Made by a program: the position numbers and the translations under genes. The notes below the pieces were generated by a model, which was not told the DNA's origin, did not search any database, and was given only the letters and a program-made list of their open reading frames with translations. DNA of 53,953 bases from Bacillota bacterium. Lineage in GTDB: Bacteria > Bacillota > Bacilli > Alicyclobacillales > SLC66. The number at the start of each line of letters is the position of its first letter. The stretch's first letter is position 1. This document shows positions 40,223 through 48,577 of this stretch, piece by piece. The stretch lies in assembly GCA_021820975.1 (NCBI GenBank), contig JAKADA010000013.1, positions 1 through 53,953 on the forward strand, read 5' to 3'.

Positions 40223-40876
40223 ATGCAGAGACATCTCAGTGTGTATGGTGATTCTATCGCATATGGCGTGGGTGCACCGCCAGGATATGGATTTGTACCT
40301 GTATTAGCAACGATACTTGCACAAAGAGAAAGACGCCGCCAACCCTATCGTAATTTTGGCGTTTCCGGTATGACTTCAATCCAGTTAGCTAGTGCCTTCT
40401 ATGGCCTTGATGCATGGCTTGCTGGATTGCACCGTGCCACATCGATCTGCATTTACATTGGTGGTGACGATATTATCGCCGATGTTCCAGCTCTTTTAAC
40501 ACAAAGCCGTCAAGCGATTCAGACGGCACTTTTACAAAGTCAACGAGCTTATCAGTCCATCTTACAAACTGCGCTTCATATTGCGCATTGTCCGGTCGTT
40601 GTGGGCACAATTTATAATCCATTTCCCAATACAGAACTAGCCGAAGTTGTGATTAGTACATTTAATGATGTCGTTATTCACAACTCAGCTACACGTTTTC
40701 AGGTACCTGTCGCACCCATTCACGATGCATTTTCGGGAAATCAGGCACAACTGATCGCTAGCTACCAAGGCGGTGTTCTGCTTGGTAAGTCAACACAAGG
40801 GGGATCTGTGCCTGTGCATCCGAATGCACGCGGACATCGTGTGATTGCAGACGTCTTTGCGAAAAGTCTACAATGA
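40223..40876 (+). CDS. SGNH/GDSL-family hydrolase
   Basis: A 217-residue esterase or lipase-like protein. The nucleophile block is VYGDSIAYG with S11, the second block GVSGMTS near residue 46, and the late catalytic stretch PVHPNARGHRVIAD. Block III, usually GxND, reads GGDD (80-83), so the oxyanion-hole asparagine is an aspartate. There is no signal peptide, so it is probably cytoplasmic. The ATG at 40223 has GAGGAG upstream; a longer open frame upstream is not supported. Its end overlaps the convergent Nramp gene by nine bases. Confidence 0.82.
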   Translation: MQRHLSVYGDSIAYGVGAPPGYGFVPVLATILAQRERRRQPYRNFGVSGMTSIQLASAFYGLDAWLAGLHRATSICIYIGGDDIIADVPALLTQSRQAIQTALLQSQRAYQSILQTALHIAHCPVVVGTIYNPFPNTELAEVVISTFNDVVIHNSATRFQVPVAPIHDAFSGNQAQLIASYQGGVLLGKSTQGGSVPVHPNARGHRVIADVFAKSLQ

Positions 40877-42214
40877 TAAGATCGTATGCATGATCAGCCA
40901 TGCACTAAGTACGATAATCACGATCGTCACGGTCCACACGCGGATCGTGGCTAATTTGCCATTCACATACTCACGCATCAATTTTTTATCCTTCGTTAAC
41001 TTCACCAGAAAAACGAGCAACGGTACAATCAAAATTCCTGCTAGAGCCTGTGCCGCAACCGCCAAGTTCGTCAGTGCAAGACCAGGAATCAATACGATAA
41101 GAGCCGATACGACTAGGCCACCGATATACATCGCATAAAACTTGGGTGCTTCTTTCACGGTGTCATTTAAACTTTTAGCCCAGGAAAAAACACCAGCAAA
41201 CGTCCAAGAAGTAGAAAGCGAAATGGTCATCGCAGCGAGAAATCCTGCATTGACCAGTCCAAGTGCAAAAAGATCCCGAACAAAGACACCATTTTTGACA
41301 AGATAGGCTTGCAGCATCGCTGTAGGATTGGTCAAAACAGCCGGATGAATATGCGCATATTGGTACAAAGCTGCCCCCGCAACCACAATACCGATAGCAA
41401 TGGCTGCTTGCACAAAACTTCCCAAAGCTGTGTCAAGTCGACCAAAGCGCAAATCGTGGTGTGTCATGCCTTTATCGATAACCGCACTTCCTTGAAAAAA
41501 GATCATCCAAGGTGCCACCGCATTGCCAATAGTTGCAATGAGAAAAAACAACCATTGATTCACAGGTCTATGTGCAAATGGCGAAGAAACAAGCGCATGC
41601 AAAAAGACAGACGGATCGGGTTTGGTTGTAAAAGCAATGACAATAAAAACGATATTAAGAAACCCCACCAAAAGTGCTAACCGTTCTTTGGTGAAATACC
41701 GCCCAAATAAGGCAAATGAGACAACACATACCAGGCTGAGGATTGTAGCTAGCGTAAATGGCACACCAAGCGTTGAAAGTCCAACACTCATCCCAATAAA
41801 TTCGGTGACAAGGGTAAGAAGATTTTCTAATAATAAGGTAAATAAGGAAAAGTATCCCCAAAATCGACCGAAGCGTTCAAAAACAAGAAGAGGAAATGGT
41901 CGCTGGCTTACCATACCTAAACGCATCGTCATTTCCTGAATCGTGTAGGTCACAGGCATGAGCAGTAGGATAATGGGAATAAACCATCCCATACCAAACG
42001 TGGCACCAGTAACGGCATAACTGATCACGCCACCTGCGTCGTTATCGCCGATCATAGCTAGCAGACCCGGACCAATTAAGAGCCAAAAGCTAAGTAAAAA
42101 TGTTCGTCTTGCAGGATAATGCTTAGTTTGTTCTGCTAACTTCTCAGGGGATGTTACTGAGGGATTGAGTGAAACCGCAGATGGGGTAACCGTCTTATCC
42201 CGTGGCGAAGGCAC
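40868..42214 (-). CDS. Nramp-superfamily divalent metal transporter, NRMT-like
   Basis: A 448-residue membrane protein with about eleven helices. The unwound helix-1 motif DPGN of transition-metal Nramps reads D59-A-G-G62, and the helix-6 MPH motif reads A234-P-W236. These changes (Asn to Gly, Met to Ala) match what I remember for Nramp-related magnesium transporters, which lack the methionine that favours manganese and iron. Magnesium is therefore a reasonable substrate guess. The GTG start has GGGAGGGGG upstream. The N-terminal 35 residues are hydrophilic. Confidence 0.82.
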   Translation of the reverse strand: MPSPRDKTVTPSAVSLNPSVTSPEKLAEQTKHYPARRTFLLSFWLLIGPGLLAMIGDNDAGGVISYAVTGATFGMGWFIPIILLLMPVTYTIQEMTMRLGMVSQRPFPLLVFERFGRFWGYFSLFTLLLENLLTLVTEFIGMSVGLSTLGVPFTLATILSLVCVVSFALFGRYFTKERLALLVGFLNIVFIVIAFTTKPDPSVFLHALVSSPFAHRPVNQWLFFLIATIGNAVAPWMIFFQGSAVIDKGMTHHDLRFGRLDTALGSFVQAAIAIGIVVAGAALYQYAHIHPAVLTNPTAMLQAYLVKNGVFVRDLFALGLVNAGFLAAMTISLSTSWTFAGVFSWAKSLNDTVKEAPKFYAMYIGGLVVSALIVLIPGLALTNLAVAAQALAGILIVPLLVFLVKLTKDKKLMREYVNGKLATIRVWTVTIVIIVLSAWLIMHTILSL

Positions 42215-42290
42215 ATCGACCCCCTCCCTTCACTACGATCAAAGGTACTCAAAGGGAGGGTAAAATGTGCTTATCCGGAAGGAAATTTGC

Positions 42291-43802
42291 CTAGAATTCG
42301 TAAAGCGAAGCGTATTTTTTTGTAAGATACGTAACAAGAAACTGCGCGTTGCTAGGCTCCCCTGTTGCTTTTAAGAGAATTTCGCCAGGCATGAGCAGTT
42401 TGCCATGTTGATGGATATTGTGATGCAACCACTTGCGAATCGGAGCGAAATCACCGTTTGCAATGAGCGCAGAAAAAGTAGGAATGTCTTTTTCTAAAGC
42501 ATTAGCAAATTGTGCTGCATAGATATTGCCAAGCGAATAAGACGGGAAATAACCGAAGTCGCCACTCGACCAGTGGATATCTTGCAGTACCCCATCCGCG
42601 TCATTATCTGGTGCGATGCCAAGGTACTCCATCATTTTTTCACGCCAAATCTCTGGCAAATCTTTGACCTGAAGCGAACCATCGATCAATCCTTTTTCAA
42701 TTTCATAGCGAATCATAATATGCAAATTGTACGTTAATTCATCTGCTTCAGTACGCACAAGAGACGGCTTTGCTACGTTGATAGCGCGATAAAACTGATC
42801 GAGTGATATATCGGCCAATTCATCTTTAAATACCGTTTTTAAGTCGCCATAAAAGTGATCCCAAAAGGCATAGCTACGACCGACGATGTTCTCAAAGAAC
42901 CGCGACTGTGACTCATGGATGCCCATCGATGCGCCTTCATGAAGCGGTGTATCGATAAGATCTTTCGATAAGGCTTGTTCATACATAGCATGTCCCGATT
43001 CATGGATACAGCCAAAAAGCGAGGTTGATAAGAAATTAGTCAAAAATCGTGTGGTAATGCGTACATCACCGCGTGCAATACCCGTCGCAAAGGGATGCGC
43101 TGATTCATCGAGTCGCCCCGCATCAAAGTCATATCCAATTTGTTGAACGAGTCGTGTGCAAAATGCCCGTTGCTTTTCAGCATCAAAATGACGAAACAAA
43201 AAACTGTCATCAATCGGTTTTGCTTGCATCACTTTTTGTAACAAAGCTACGGTTTGCGCCCGAAGTGTAGAAAATAACGGGTCGAGTACTTGTACCGTCA
43301 TACCAGGTTCAAATGCATCAAGCAACGTATTGTAAGGATGTCCTTCATAACCCCAACAATCGATAAATTCCTGTTGAAATTCAACAATTTGCGATAAATA
43401 GGGTGCAAACGATGCAAAATCATTATGTTCACGTGCTGTCTGCCACACGGATTGTGCTGTGTTAGTAAGTACCGTAAACGCTTCAAAACGATCTGCTTTT
43501 ATCTTTTTGCTTTTATCAAAATCCTTTTGACACTCTTCATAGGTGCGCAAAACAACAGGAGTAAGTTGATCAACATGTGCTGAGAGTCGATCTAGATGCC
43601 GCTGCATGTCATCCGATGTACGCATCTTAAAATGTTCCGTGGAAAGGGTTCCGATCACTTGCGAGCGAGCATCAACACCCTTTTTAGGTAATTTAGTACG
43701 AGCATCCCAACCCAAGAGATTGATAGCACTCTTATAATCTGAAATCCGCTTGACATATTGACGAAAATCGGCAACTTGCGCTTCGAAGGATGATGATGTC
43801 AT
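42291..43802 (-). CDS. Carboxypeptidase Taq (M32 family)
   Basis: A 503-residue zinc metallocarboxypeptidase that removes C-terminal residues from peptides. The zinc motif is HESGH in GCIHESGHAMYEQ near residue 265, with the glutamate ligand in GIHESQSRFFENIVGRS downstream. DPLFSTLRAQ and the C-terminal SYSLGNIYAAQ are M32 features. The ATG (43800-43802) gives the standard 500-residue length although its ribosome-binding site (GGGGAGG) is 15 bases away. It is a cytoplasmic single-gene unit. Confidence 0.93.
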   Translation of the reverse strand: MTSSSFEAQVADFRQYVKRISDYKSAINLLGWDARTKLPKKGVDARSQVIGTLSTEHFKMRTSDDMQRHLDRLSAHVDQLTPVVLRTYEECQKDFDKSKKIKADRFEAFTVLTNTAQSVWQTAREHNDFASFAPYLSQIVEFQQEFIDCWGYEGHPYNTLLDAFEPGMTVQVLDPLFSTLRAQTVALLQKVMQAKPIDDSFLFRHFDAEKQRAFCTRLVQQIGYDFDAGRLDESAHPFATGIARGDVRITTRFLTNFLSTSLFGCIHESGHAMYEQALSKDLIDTPLHEGASMGIHESQSRFFENIVGRSYAFWDHFYGDLKTVFKDELADISLDQFYRAINVAKPSLVRTEADELTYNLHIMIRYEIEKGLIDGSLQVKDLPEIWREKMMEYLGIAPDNDADGVLQDIHWSSGDFGYFPSYSLGNIYAAQFANALEKDIPTFSALIANGDFAPIRKWLHHNIHQHGKLLMPGEILLKATGEPSNAQFLVTYLTKKYASLYEF

Positions 43803-43853
43803 GGTTAGTCCGCTAAGCCTCCCCTTTAAATCAACATAGATCAACTAAGATCC

Positions 43854-43862
43854 ATAGTAACA
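43854..43862 (-). promoter_or_regulatory. Possible extended -10 promoter of the carboxypeptidase gene
   Basis: TGTTACTAT on the minus strand, 52 bases before the ATG. A TTGACT lies upstream but at poor spacing. Confidence 0.3.
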
Positions 43863-43905
43863 CTATATTTTCTAAAACCTGAAGTCAACTTATCCACCTA
43901 TAAAC

Positions 43906-44373
43906 TTACTTGTGGTACGGCGCTCCTGTCTGAATGCGAAATGCGCGGTATATCTGTTCAAGCAAAATAACACGCATCAGTTGATGGGCAAACGTGAATT
44001 GCGAAAAACTTAGTCTCTGATGCGCCTTTTCAAGCACACGATCATGCAAACCAATAGAGCCTCCGATGATAAATACGATGCGCCCTGAATGAAACGATGA
44101 TAACTCATCCAAGTGTTTTGCAAACCCTTCAGACGTCGTTTGTTTACCTATTCGATCAAGGACGATAATATAGTCACGTTCATGCAGCAATGCAAGCAGC
44201 CGTTCGCCTTCCTCCGCTTTAATCCGTTCATCACCTTTGCCCTCAGGAACATCAGCGACCTCATAAATCGTCAAGTTGGCATACGAAGAAAGGCGCTTGC
44301 TGTATTCTTGTACAGCATCGCGCCAATATTTTTCTTTTAATTTTCCTACCGCCAAGATTGCCATGGATATCAT
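43906..44373 (-). CDS. rlmH: 23S rRNA pseudouridine-1915 N3-methyltransferase
   Basis: The 155-residue SPOUT methyltransferase modifies pseudouridine 1915 in helix 69 of 23S rRNA. It starts with AILAVGKLKEKYW, has the trefoil-knot SAM loop FIIGGSIGL near residue 103 and ends with MRVILLEQIYRAFRIQTGAPYHK, which is almost invariant in the family. The ATG overlaps the htrA stop as ATGA. It is the last gene of the walRK operon here, as in B. subtilis. Confidence 0.96.
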   Translation of the reverse strand: MISMAILAVGKLKEKYWRDAVQEYSKRLSSYANLTIYEVADVPEGKGDERIKAEEGERLLALLHERDYIIVLDRIGKQTTSEGFAKHLDELSSFHSGRIVFIIGGSIGLHDRVLEKAHQRLSFSQFTFAHQLMRVILLEQIYRAFRIQTGAPYHK

Positions 44374-45629
44374 GGGAATGGTATGCCTCCAAACCCTGCA
44401 AATGGGTCAGTCGTACTGCCATTGTTATTGGCGTTTTGATTTTGCAAGGGTGGTAAATCACTTAATTGCACGCGTGAAGTCATCAATGTCTGTCCACGAT
44501 AAAATGACACCGTCACCCATTGCCCAGGTACGGAATGCTGCCATAGCACGGTTCGCAGATCAGAAAACCCTGTAATCTTCACATTATTAATTGCCACGAT
44601 TACGTCACCTCGGCGAATCCCCGAAGCTTTTGCCGAGGCACTCGTGACTTTATAAACCCATACGCCATTTTTCACGGGTACATCAGGTTGGTACTGTTGC
44701 GGAACAGCCGACAACGACTCCCCCTCGATACCTAAAGCTGGGTGTTGTGCGTGACCAGTCAACATGATTTGTCTTGTGATCGTACGTACCTCATTGATCG
44801 GTATCGCAAAACCCATCCCTTCAAACCCTTTAGCCACGATCTTTGAGCTATTGATGCCGATCACTTGCCCCTCGATATTAAGCAGAGGCCCCCCACTGTT
44901 ACCTGGATTGATGGCAGCATCCGTTTGCACGACCGTTTCTTGCCCAATGACTTGTCCCGTTGCTTCATCTTGAACTGGCATCGTACGTTGGGTCGCACTA
45001 ATGACACCGACCGTCACACTGTCTGTAAAATCTAAACCGGCAGGGTTGCCAATAGCAATAGCAGGTTCTCCAGCTTGTAGACTCGCTGAGTTACCAAATT
45101 GTGCTACATTGGCTGCCGTAACAAATAATGAAGGGATTTTAAGCACCGCTAGGTCGGTATAAGCATCTGCACCCACGACTGTCGCGTAGGCATGACGCTT
45201 ATTGTCTAAAACCACTTCAACTTTTGCGGCGCCTTGAACCACATGATAGTTTGTCACAATAAAACCTCTTGCATCAAAGAGAACCCCCGATCCGACACCT
45301 GCCTCTTGCATGCCACTTGTCGTATCTTGGATATTTAGGATACCTACCACAGATGGCGTGGCTGTTTTGACAGCTTTGACAATCGCATCGTTTAACTGCA
45401 CGCTGACAGGTTGGCGCGCACGTGCCGTGTACGAGACATTCGTCGTACTTTGAGCGGAGACAGGCAATGTAATAAGTCCTGACGCTACAAGAGGCGGAAG
45501 AAATAACCATGTCGCACCTGAGCCTACGATAGCTGAAAAAAAGGCAACCAAAATCCAAGAAAGCGAAGACTTAGGTGTACTTACAGGCTTTTTTGTACTG
45601 CGAAATCTCCCATCGTCGTAATACGTCAA
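44370..45629 (-). CDS. htrA: HtrA-type membrane serine protease
   Basis: A 419-residue DegP-like protease with one N-terminal membrane anchor (25-45). The catalytic triad is H129 (VTNYHVVQG), D159 (AYTDLAVLKI) and S245 (NPGNSGGPL). A PDZ domain follows (residues 310-390, with GIRRGDVIVAINN). It degrades or refolds misfolded exported proteins. B. subtilis YyxA (HtrC) occupies the same place after walJ. The TTG start has GGAGGGA upstream. Confidence 0.94.
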   Translation of the reverse strand: MTYYDDGRFRSTKKPVSTPKSSLSWILVAFFSAIVGSGATWLFLPPLVASGLITLPVSAQSTTNVSYTARARQPVSVQLNDAIVKAVKTATPSVVGILNIQDTTSGMQEAGVGSGVLFDARGFIVTNYHVVQGAAKVEVVLDNKRHAYATVVGADAYTDLAVLKIPSLFVTAANVAQFGNSASLQAGEPAIAIGNPAGLDFTDSVTVGVISATQRTMPVQDEATGQVIGQETVVQTDAAINPGNSGGPLLNIEGQVIGINSSKIVAKGFEGMGFAIPINEVRTITRQIMLTGHAQHPALGIEGESLSAVPQQYQPDVPVKNGVWVYKVTSASAKASGIRRGDVIVAINNVKITGFSDLRTVLWQHSVPGQWVTVSFYRGQTLMTSRVQLSDLPPLQNQNANNNGSTTDPFAGFGGIPFP

Positions 45630-45672
45630 AAAAATCCCTCCTGCATTCCATCCTATCCTTGCCTACTTACCT

Positions 45673-46473
45673 TCATACAGCCAAAAGTGGTGTTGCTGCC
45701 AACGGATTTGTCATGCGTAAAGTGATTTGTTCTGCAAGATCATGATCATAATCCTTCAAACGTAGTGACAACGCGTCGTGAGCAAGCGTCTCTCGATTGT
45801 TCTCCTTGCTGAGATGCGCCAAAAACACCGAATGCGTCTGCTCCGACAAACAATCCACCAAAAATTCCGCTGCCGTTTCATTACTTAAATGGCCTTTATC
45901 ACCTAAAATACGTCGCTTCAAATGCCACGGATAAGGACCAGTACGCAACATATCCACATCGTGATTGGTTTCCAAGATAAAAGCATGAGCACCCTGTGCT
46001 ACCTGTTTGATGCGATCACTAACATAACCAAGGTCAGTTGCTAGCACTAATTTTTTACCTTGAAAATGAAAACAAAATCCTAGTGGTTCAAGAGCATCGT
46101 GAGATAAAGCAAACGGTTCAATCGCGATTTGTCCTAATGTAAATACAGAGTTTGCGCGAATAATACGAGCTGTTACTGCATCTTCGTCTTTCCACATCGA
46201 TGAGATAGAACTCCAGGTACCATCCGACGTGTAAACAGGGAGTTCCCATTTTCGAATCACTGCTTTCAACCCTTTAACATGATCCGAATGTTCATGTGTC
46301 ACAAGAACCGCGTCAAGTCTATTACCATCTACTTTAATCTGATCAAGCGCCACTTGCAATTGCCGCAAAGACACGCCAGAATCAATTAACAGACGCGTCG
46401 TGCCTGCCTGTACATAAACGGCATTGCCTGTACTTCCGCTCGCAAGCACACTGCAGACGAGAGAATCTGTCAT
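45673..46473 (-). CDS. walJ: Metallo-beta-lactamase fold exonuclease WalJ (YycJ)
   Basis: A 266-residue cytoplasmic metallohydrolase of the YycJ family. The metal motif is VTHEHSDHVKG near residue 60, with FALSHDA and LATDLGYVSDR as further ligand stretches. In B. subtilis it has DNA exonuclease activity and is thought to link cell division and replication. The ATG overlaps the yycI stop as ATGA. Confidence 0.93.
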   Translation of the reverse strand: MTDSLVCSVLASGSTGNAVYVQAGTTRLLIDSGVSLRQLQVALDQIKVDGNRLDAVLVTHEHSDHVKGLKAVIRKWELPVYTSDGTWSSISSMWKDEDAVTARIIRANSVFTLGQIAIEPFALSHDALEPLGFCFHFQGKKLVLATDLGYVSDRIKQVAQGAHAFILETNHDVDMLRTGPYPWHLKRRILGDKGHLSNETAAEFLVDCLSEQTHSVFLAHLSKENNRETLAHDALSLRLKDYDHDLAEQITLRMTNPLAATPLLAV

Positions 46474-47207
46474 GATAATGCCACTTCCACTTCTCCTGTA
46501 AATGCGTTAATAAAAAAAACTCCACGTGAGGTGCCAATGCGCCAAACGGGTGCAAGGTAGAATCCAACGTCTGTCACTATAGCAGAATAGTAGCCAAGGC
46601 GCACGTCCTTTACTTGATTGGGTACGTTGATTTTAGCCCTTTGCAAGTATTGAGCAAGCGACAACAATGCACTGACCGGGCCTATGACTGGCCTAGCTGT
46701 TTTGATTGAACGAACATTAACTAGCGTCTGATCATAGCCTACTATGCGAGAACCTTTAAGATGGACGCGCAAAGGAGCGCTAAATACCGGATAACCATTC
46801 ACCTCTTGTGTAAAAACGGCAATGTGTTCACCTTGCATAACAGTCCATCCTAAAAAGCCATAAGCATTTCCATTATACACATGCTTTGCGACCCAAGAAC
46901 GCACTACAGAGATCCTATTTTTTCGATCATTTACTGTAGTTAGTACAGGTACGTTATCCCGAACAGAAAATGAAGGACGATCTAAGCGAACTTCAACCAT
47001 CGATAAGGGTTGTACAATCGACGGAAGCACTGCTTGTACATGTACATCACTGTTTGCTAAAGCACTTTGCGCATTCGCAAATTGGTCAGATACGGGCTCC
47101 GCGTAGACTGCTACATTAGCCTGCAGCACGCGCCATTGCACAAATAAAAAAACATTGAGACACAGAAATACGGCGATTAATAACGTTTTTACTTTAGTAA
47201 AGTCCAC
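46470..47207 (-). CDS. yycI: WalK regulator YycI
   Basis: A 245-residue protein with one N-terminal transmembrane helix (TLLIAVFLCLNVFLFVQW) and an extracytoplasmic YycI domain. YycI and YycH bind the WalK sensor and restrain it in Bacillus. Visible family features are NGYPVFSAPLRVHLKGSRIVGYDQTLVNV and a C-terminal APVWRIGTSRGVFFINAFTGEVE. The start is GTG. Sequence is divergent as usual, but position and topology make the call firm. Confidence 0.9.
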   Translation of the reverse strand: MDFTKVKTLLIAVFLCLNVFLFVQWRVLQANVAVYAEPVSDQFANAQSALANSDVHVQAVLPSIVQPLSMVEVRLDRPSFSVRDNVPVLTTVNDRKNRISVVRSWVAKHVYNGNAYGFLGWTVMQGEHIAVFTQEVNGYPVFSAPLRVHLKGSRIVGYDQTLVNVRSIKTARPVIGPVSALLSLAQYLQRAKINVPNQVKDVRLGYYSAIVTDVGFYLAPVWRIGTSRGVFFINAFTGEVEVALS

Positions 47208-47239
47208 AGCACTCTAGCTCCCCTAGTATCCTCACCAGT

Positions 47240-48577
47240 TTACTCCATACCGATCCCGACAAATGGCAATCCGGTCTGTGCATCAAGATAAGAAACACGC
47301 TGATTGCTGTACGTGACACGATAGACAGGCAGTAATTCAATGACATCCGTTCCAAGCCAATGTGTGCCATAGCCTAAGGAAACTGCTAAGATTGCTTTTT
47401 GGGAAGATGGAGACAACTTTTGCAGTAGCTCCGATCCAGACAAGATTCGTGTTGGCGTAGTATCAAGCAACTCATTCAAATACGCTAATGGCCGCGACAT
47501 GTGTACAACAGTATTCCCAACGATTCCAACATGCAAAGTACCTAATTGTCCATAGATCGGCCAACCGTCGACGATCTGATGGAATGAAACAGCTAATCCT
47601 GTAACGTTATCGATAGAAGATGGTGCGATTTGCAAAGAAACATCACCAGTAAAACCGCCATGTTCATTTATAAATGCCACCGACGTGGCAATCGCATCGG
47701 CACTGTGTTGCTTTACTCCTGACAAAAGCCCTCCTGGTTGCACATAGGTAATGGCGTCCCCATAAGTCTCTTTGATCACATGAACGCCGCGCGTACCATC
47801 GGTGTATAGCATATGATGCGCTGTTACGGAAATGGCCTGCATAATAGTGGGGTCCGTAAAAAAAGAATCAATAATTCGTGAGGATACTGGGCGATCGATG
47901 ATCCAATCTTCGATAGGAACCGTAATCTCACTATACGGTAGATAGACGAGTGCTTTGTTTAGCGGGAACTGTGCGTACGGCACGGCTTGAGTAGGTTTTT
48001 CCATCCACTGTGCTAGAGTCTTATCCGCTGCTATAGTAGCTACGTATACCTGATTTTTCGTGGTTCTGTATTCCAAACGATAGGATGTGCCATGGGCACG
48101 CGATGTGAGATAAAGGGAACCATCTATTGCCGCCTTCATCGTGGACGGAGAATTCATAAATAATAGTGCAAGTGCAGATGGCGATAAGACAGATGAGCCA
48201 AAATCTAACTTTACGTAAGCTCCTTGTGGGGGGAATGTATAAGGAGATTTTACTAGATCATAGCTATGACCTTCTAAAACTGTTGCATTCGACAAAGCAC
48301 GCATGATTTGATGGGCCCAGACTGTATTGTTGTTCACACGAAATAATTGATTCTCTTTTGTCCAGTAGTAGATGGCTTGTGGTTGCAAAACACCGTTTGT
48401 TGATCTTGTACTTCCATAACTCGGGCTAGAAAAAAAGCCTGGTCGATCGATCGTCAAGCGCACCGGCGTACCCGTCCAAATCATTGCAGACAAACCTAAA
48501 CTCACGCCAACAAGCACAACAAGCCCAAACGTCAACATATGATCTAGCCGTGGTTTAAACGGTACGATACGCATCAT
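47240..48577 (-). CDS. yycH: WalK regulator YycH
   Basis: A 445-residue protein with one N-terminal transmembrane helix (HMLTFGLVVLVGVSLGLSAMIW) and a large external domain. It partners YycI in controlling WalK. The sequence is poorly conserved in general; the segment YADG-like HHMLYTDGTRGVHVIKETYGDAITYV and the terminal SYLDAQTGLPFVGIGM suit the family. The ATG follows the walK stop at once (TATGATG), implying coupled translation. Confidence 0.88.
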   Translation of the reverse strand: MMRIVPFKPRLDHMLTFGLVVLVGVSLGLSAMIWTGTPVRLTIDRPGFFSSPSYGSTRSTNGVLQPQAIYYWTKENQLFRVNNNTVWAHQIMRALSNATVLEGHSYDLVKSPYTFPPQGAYVKLDFGSSVLSPSALALLFMNSPSTMKAAIDGSLYLTSRAHGTSYRLEYRTTKNQVYVATIAADKTLAQWMEKPTQAVPYAQFPLNKALVYLPYSEITVPIEDWIIDRPVSSRIIDSFFTDPTIMQAISVTAHHMLYTDGTRGVHVIKETYGDAITYVQPGGLLSGVKQHSADAIATSVAFINEHGGFTGDVSLQIAPSSIDNVTGLAVSFHQIVDGWPIYGQLGTLHVGIVGNTVVHMSRPLAYLNELLDTTPTRILSGSELLQKLSPSSQKAILAVSLGYGTHWLGTDVIELLPVYRVTYSNQRVSYLDAQTGLPFVGIGME

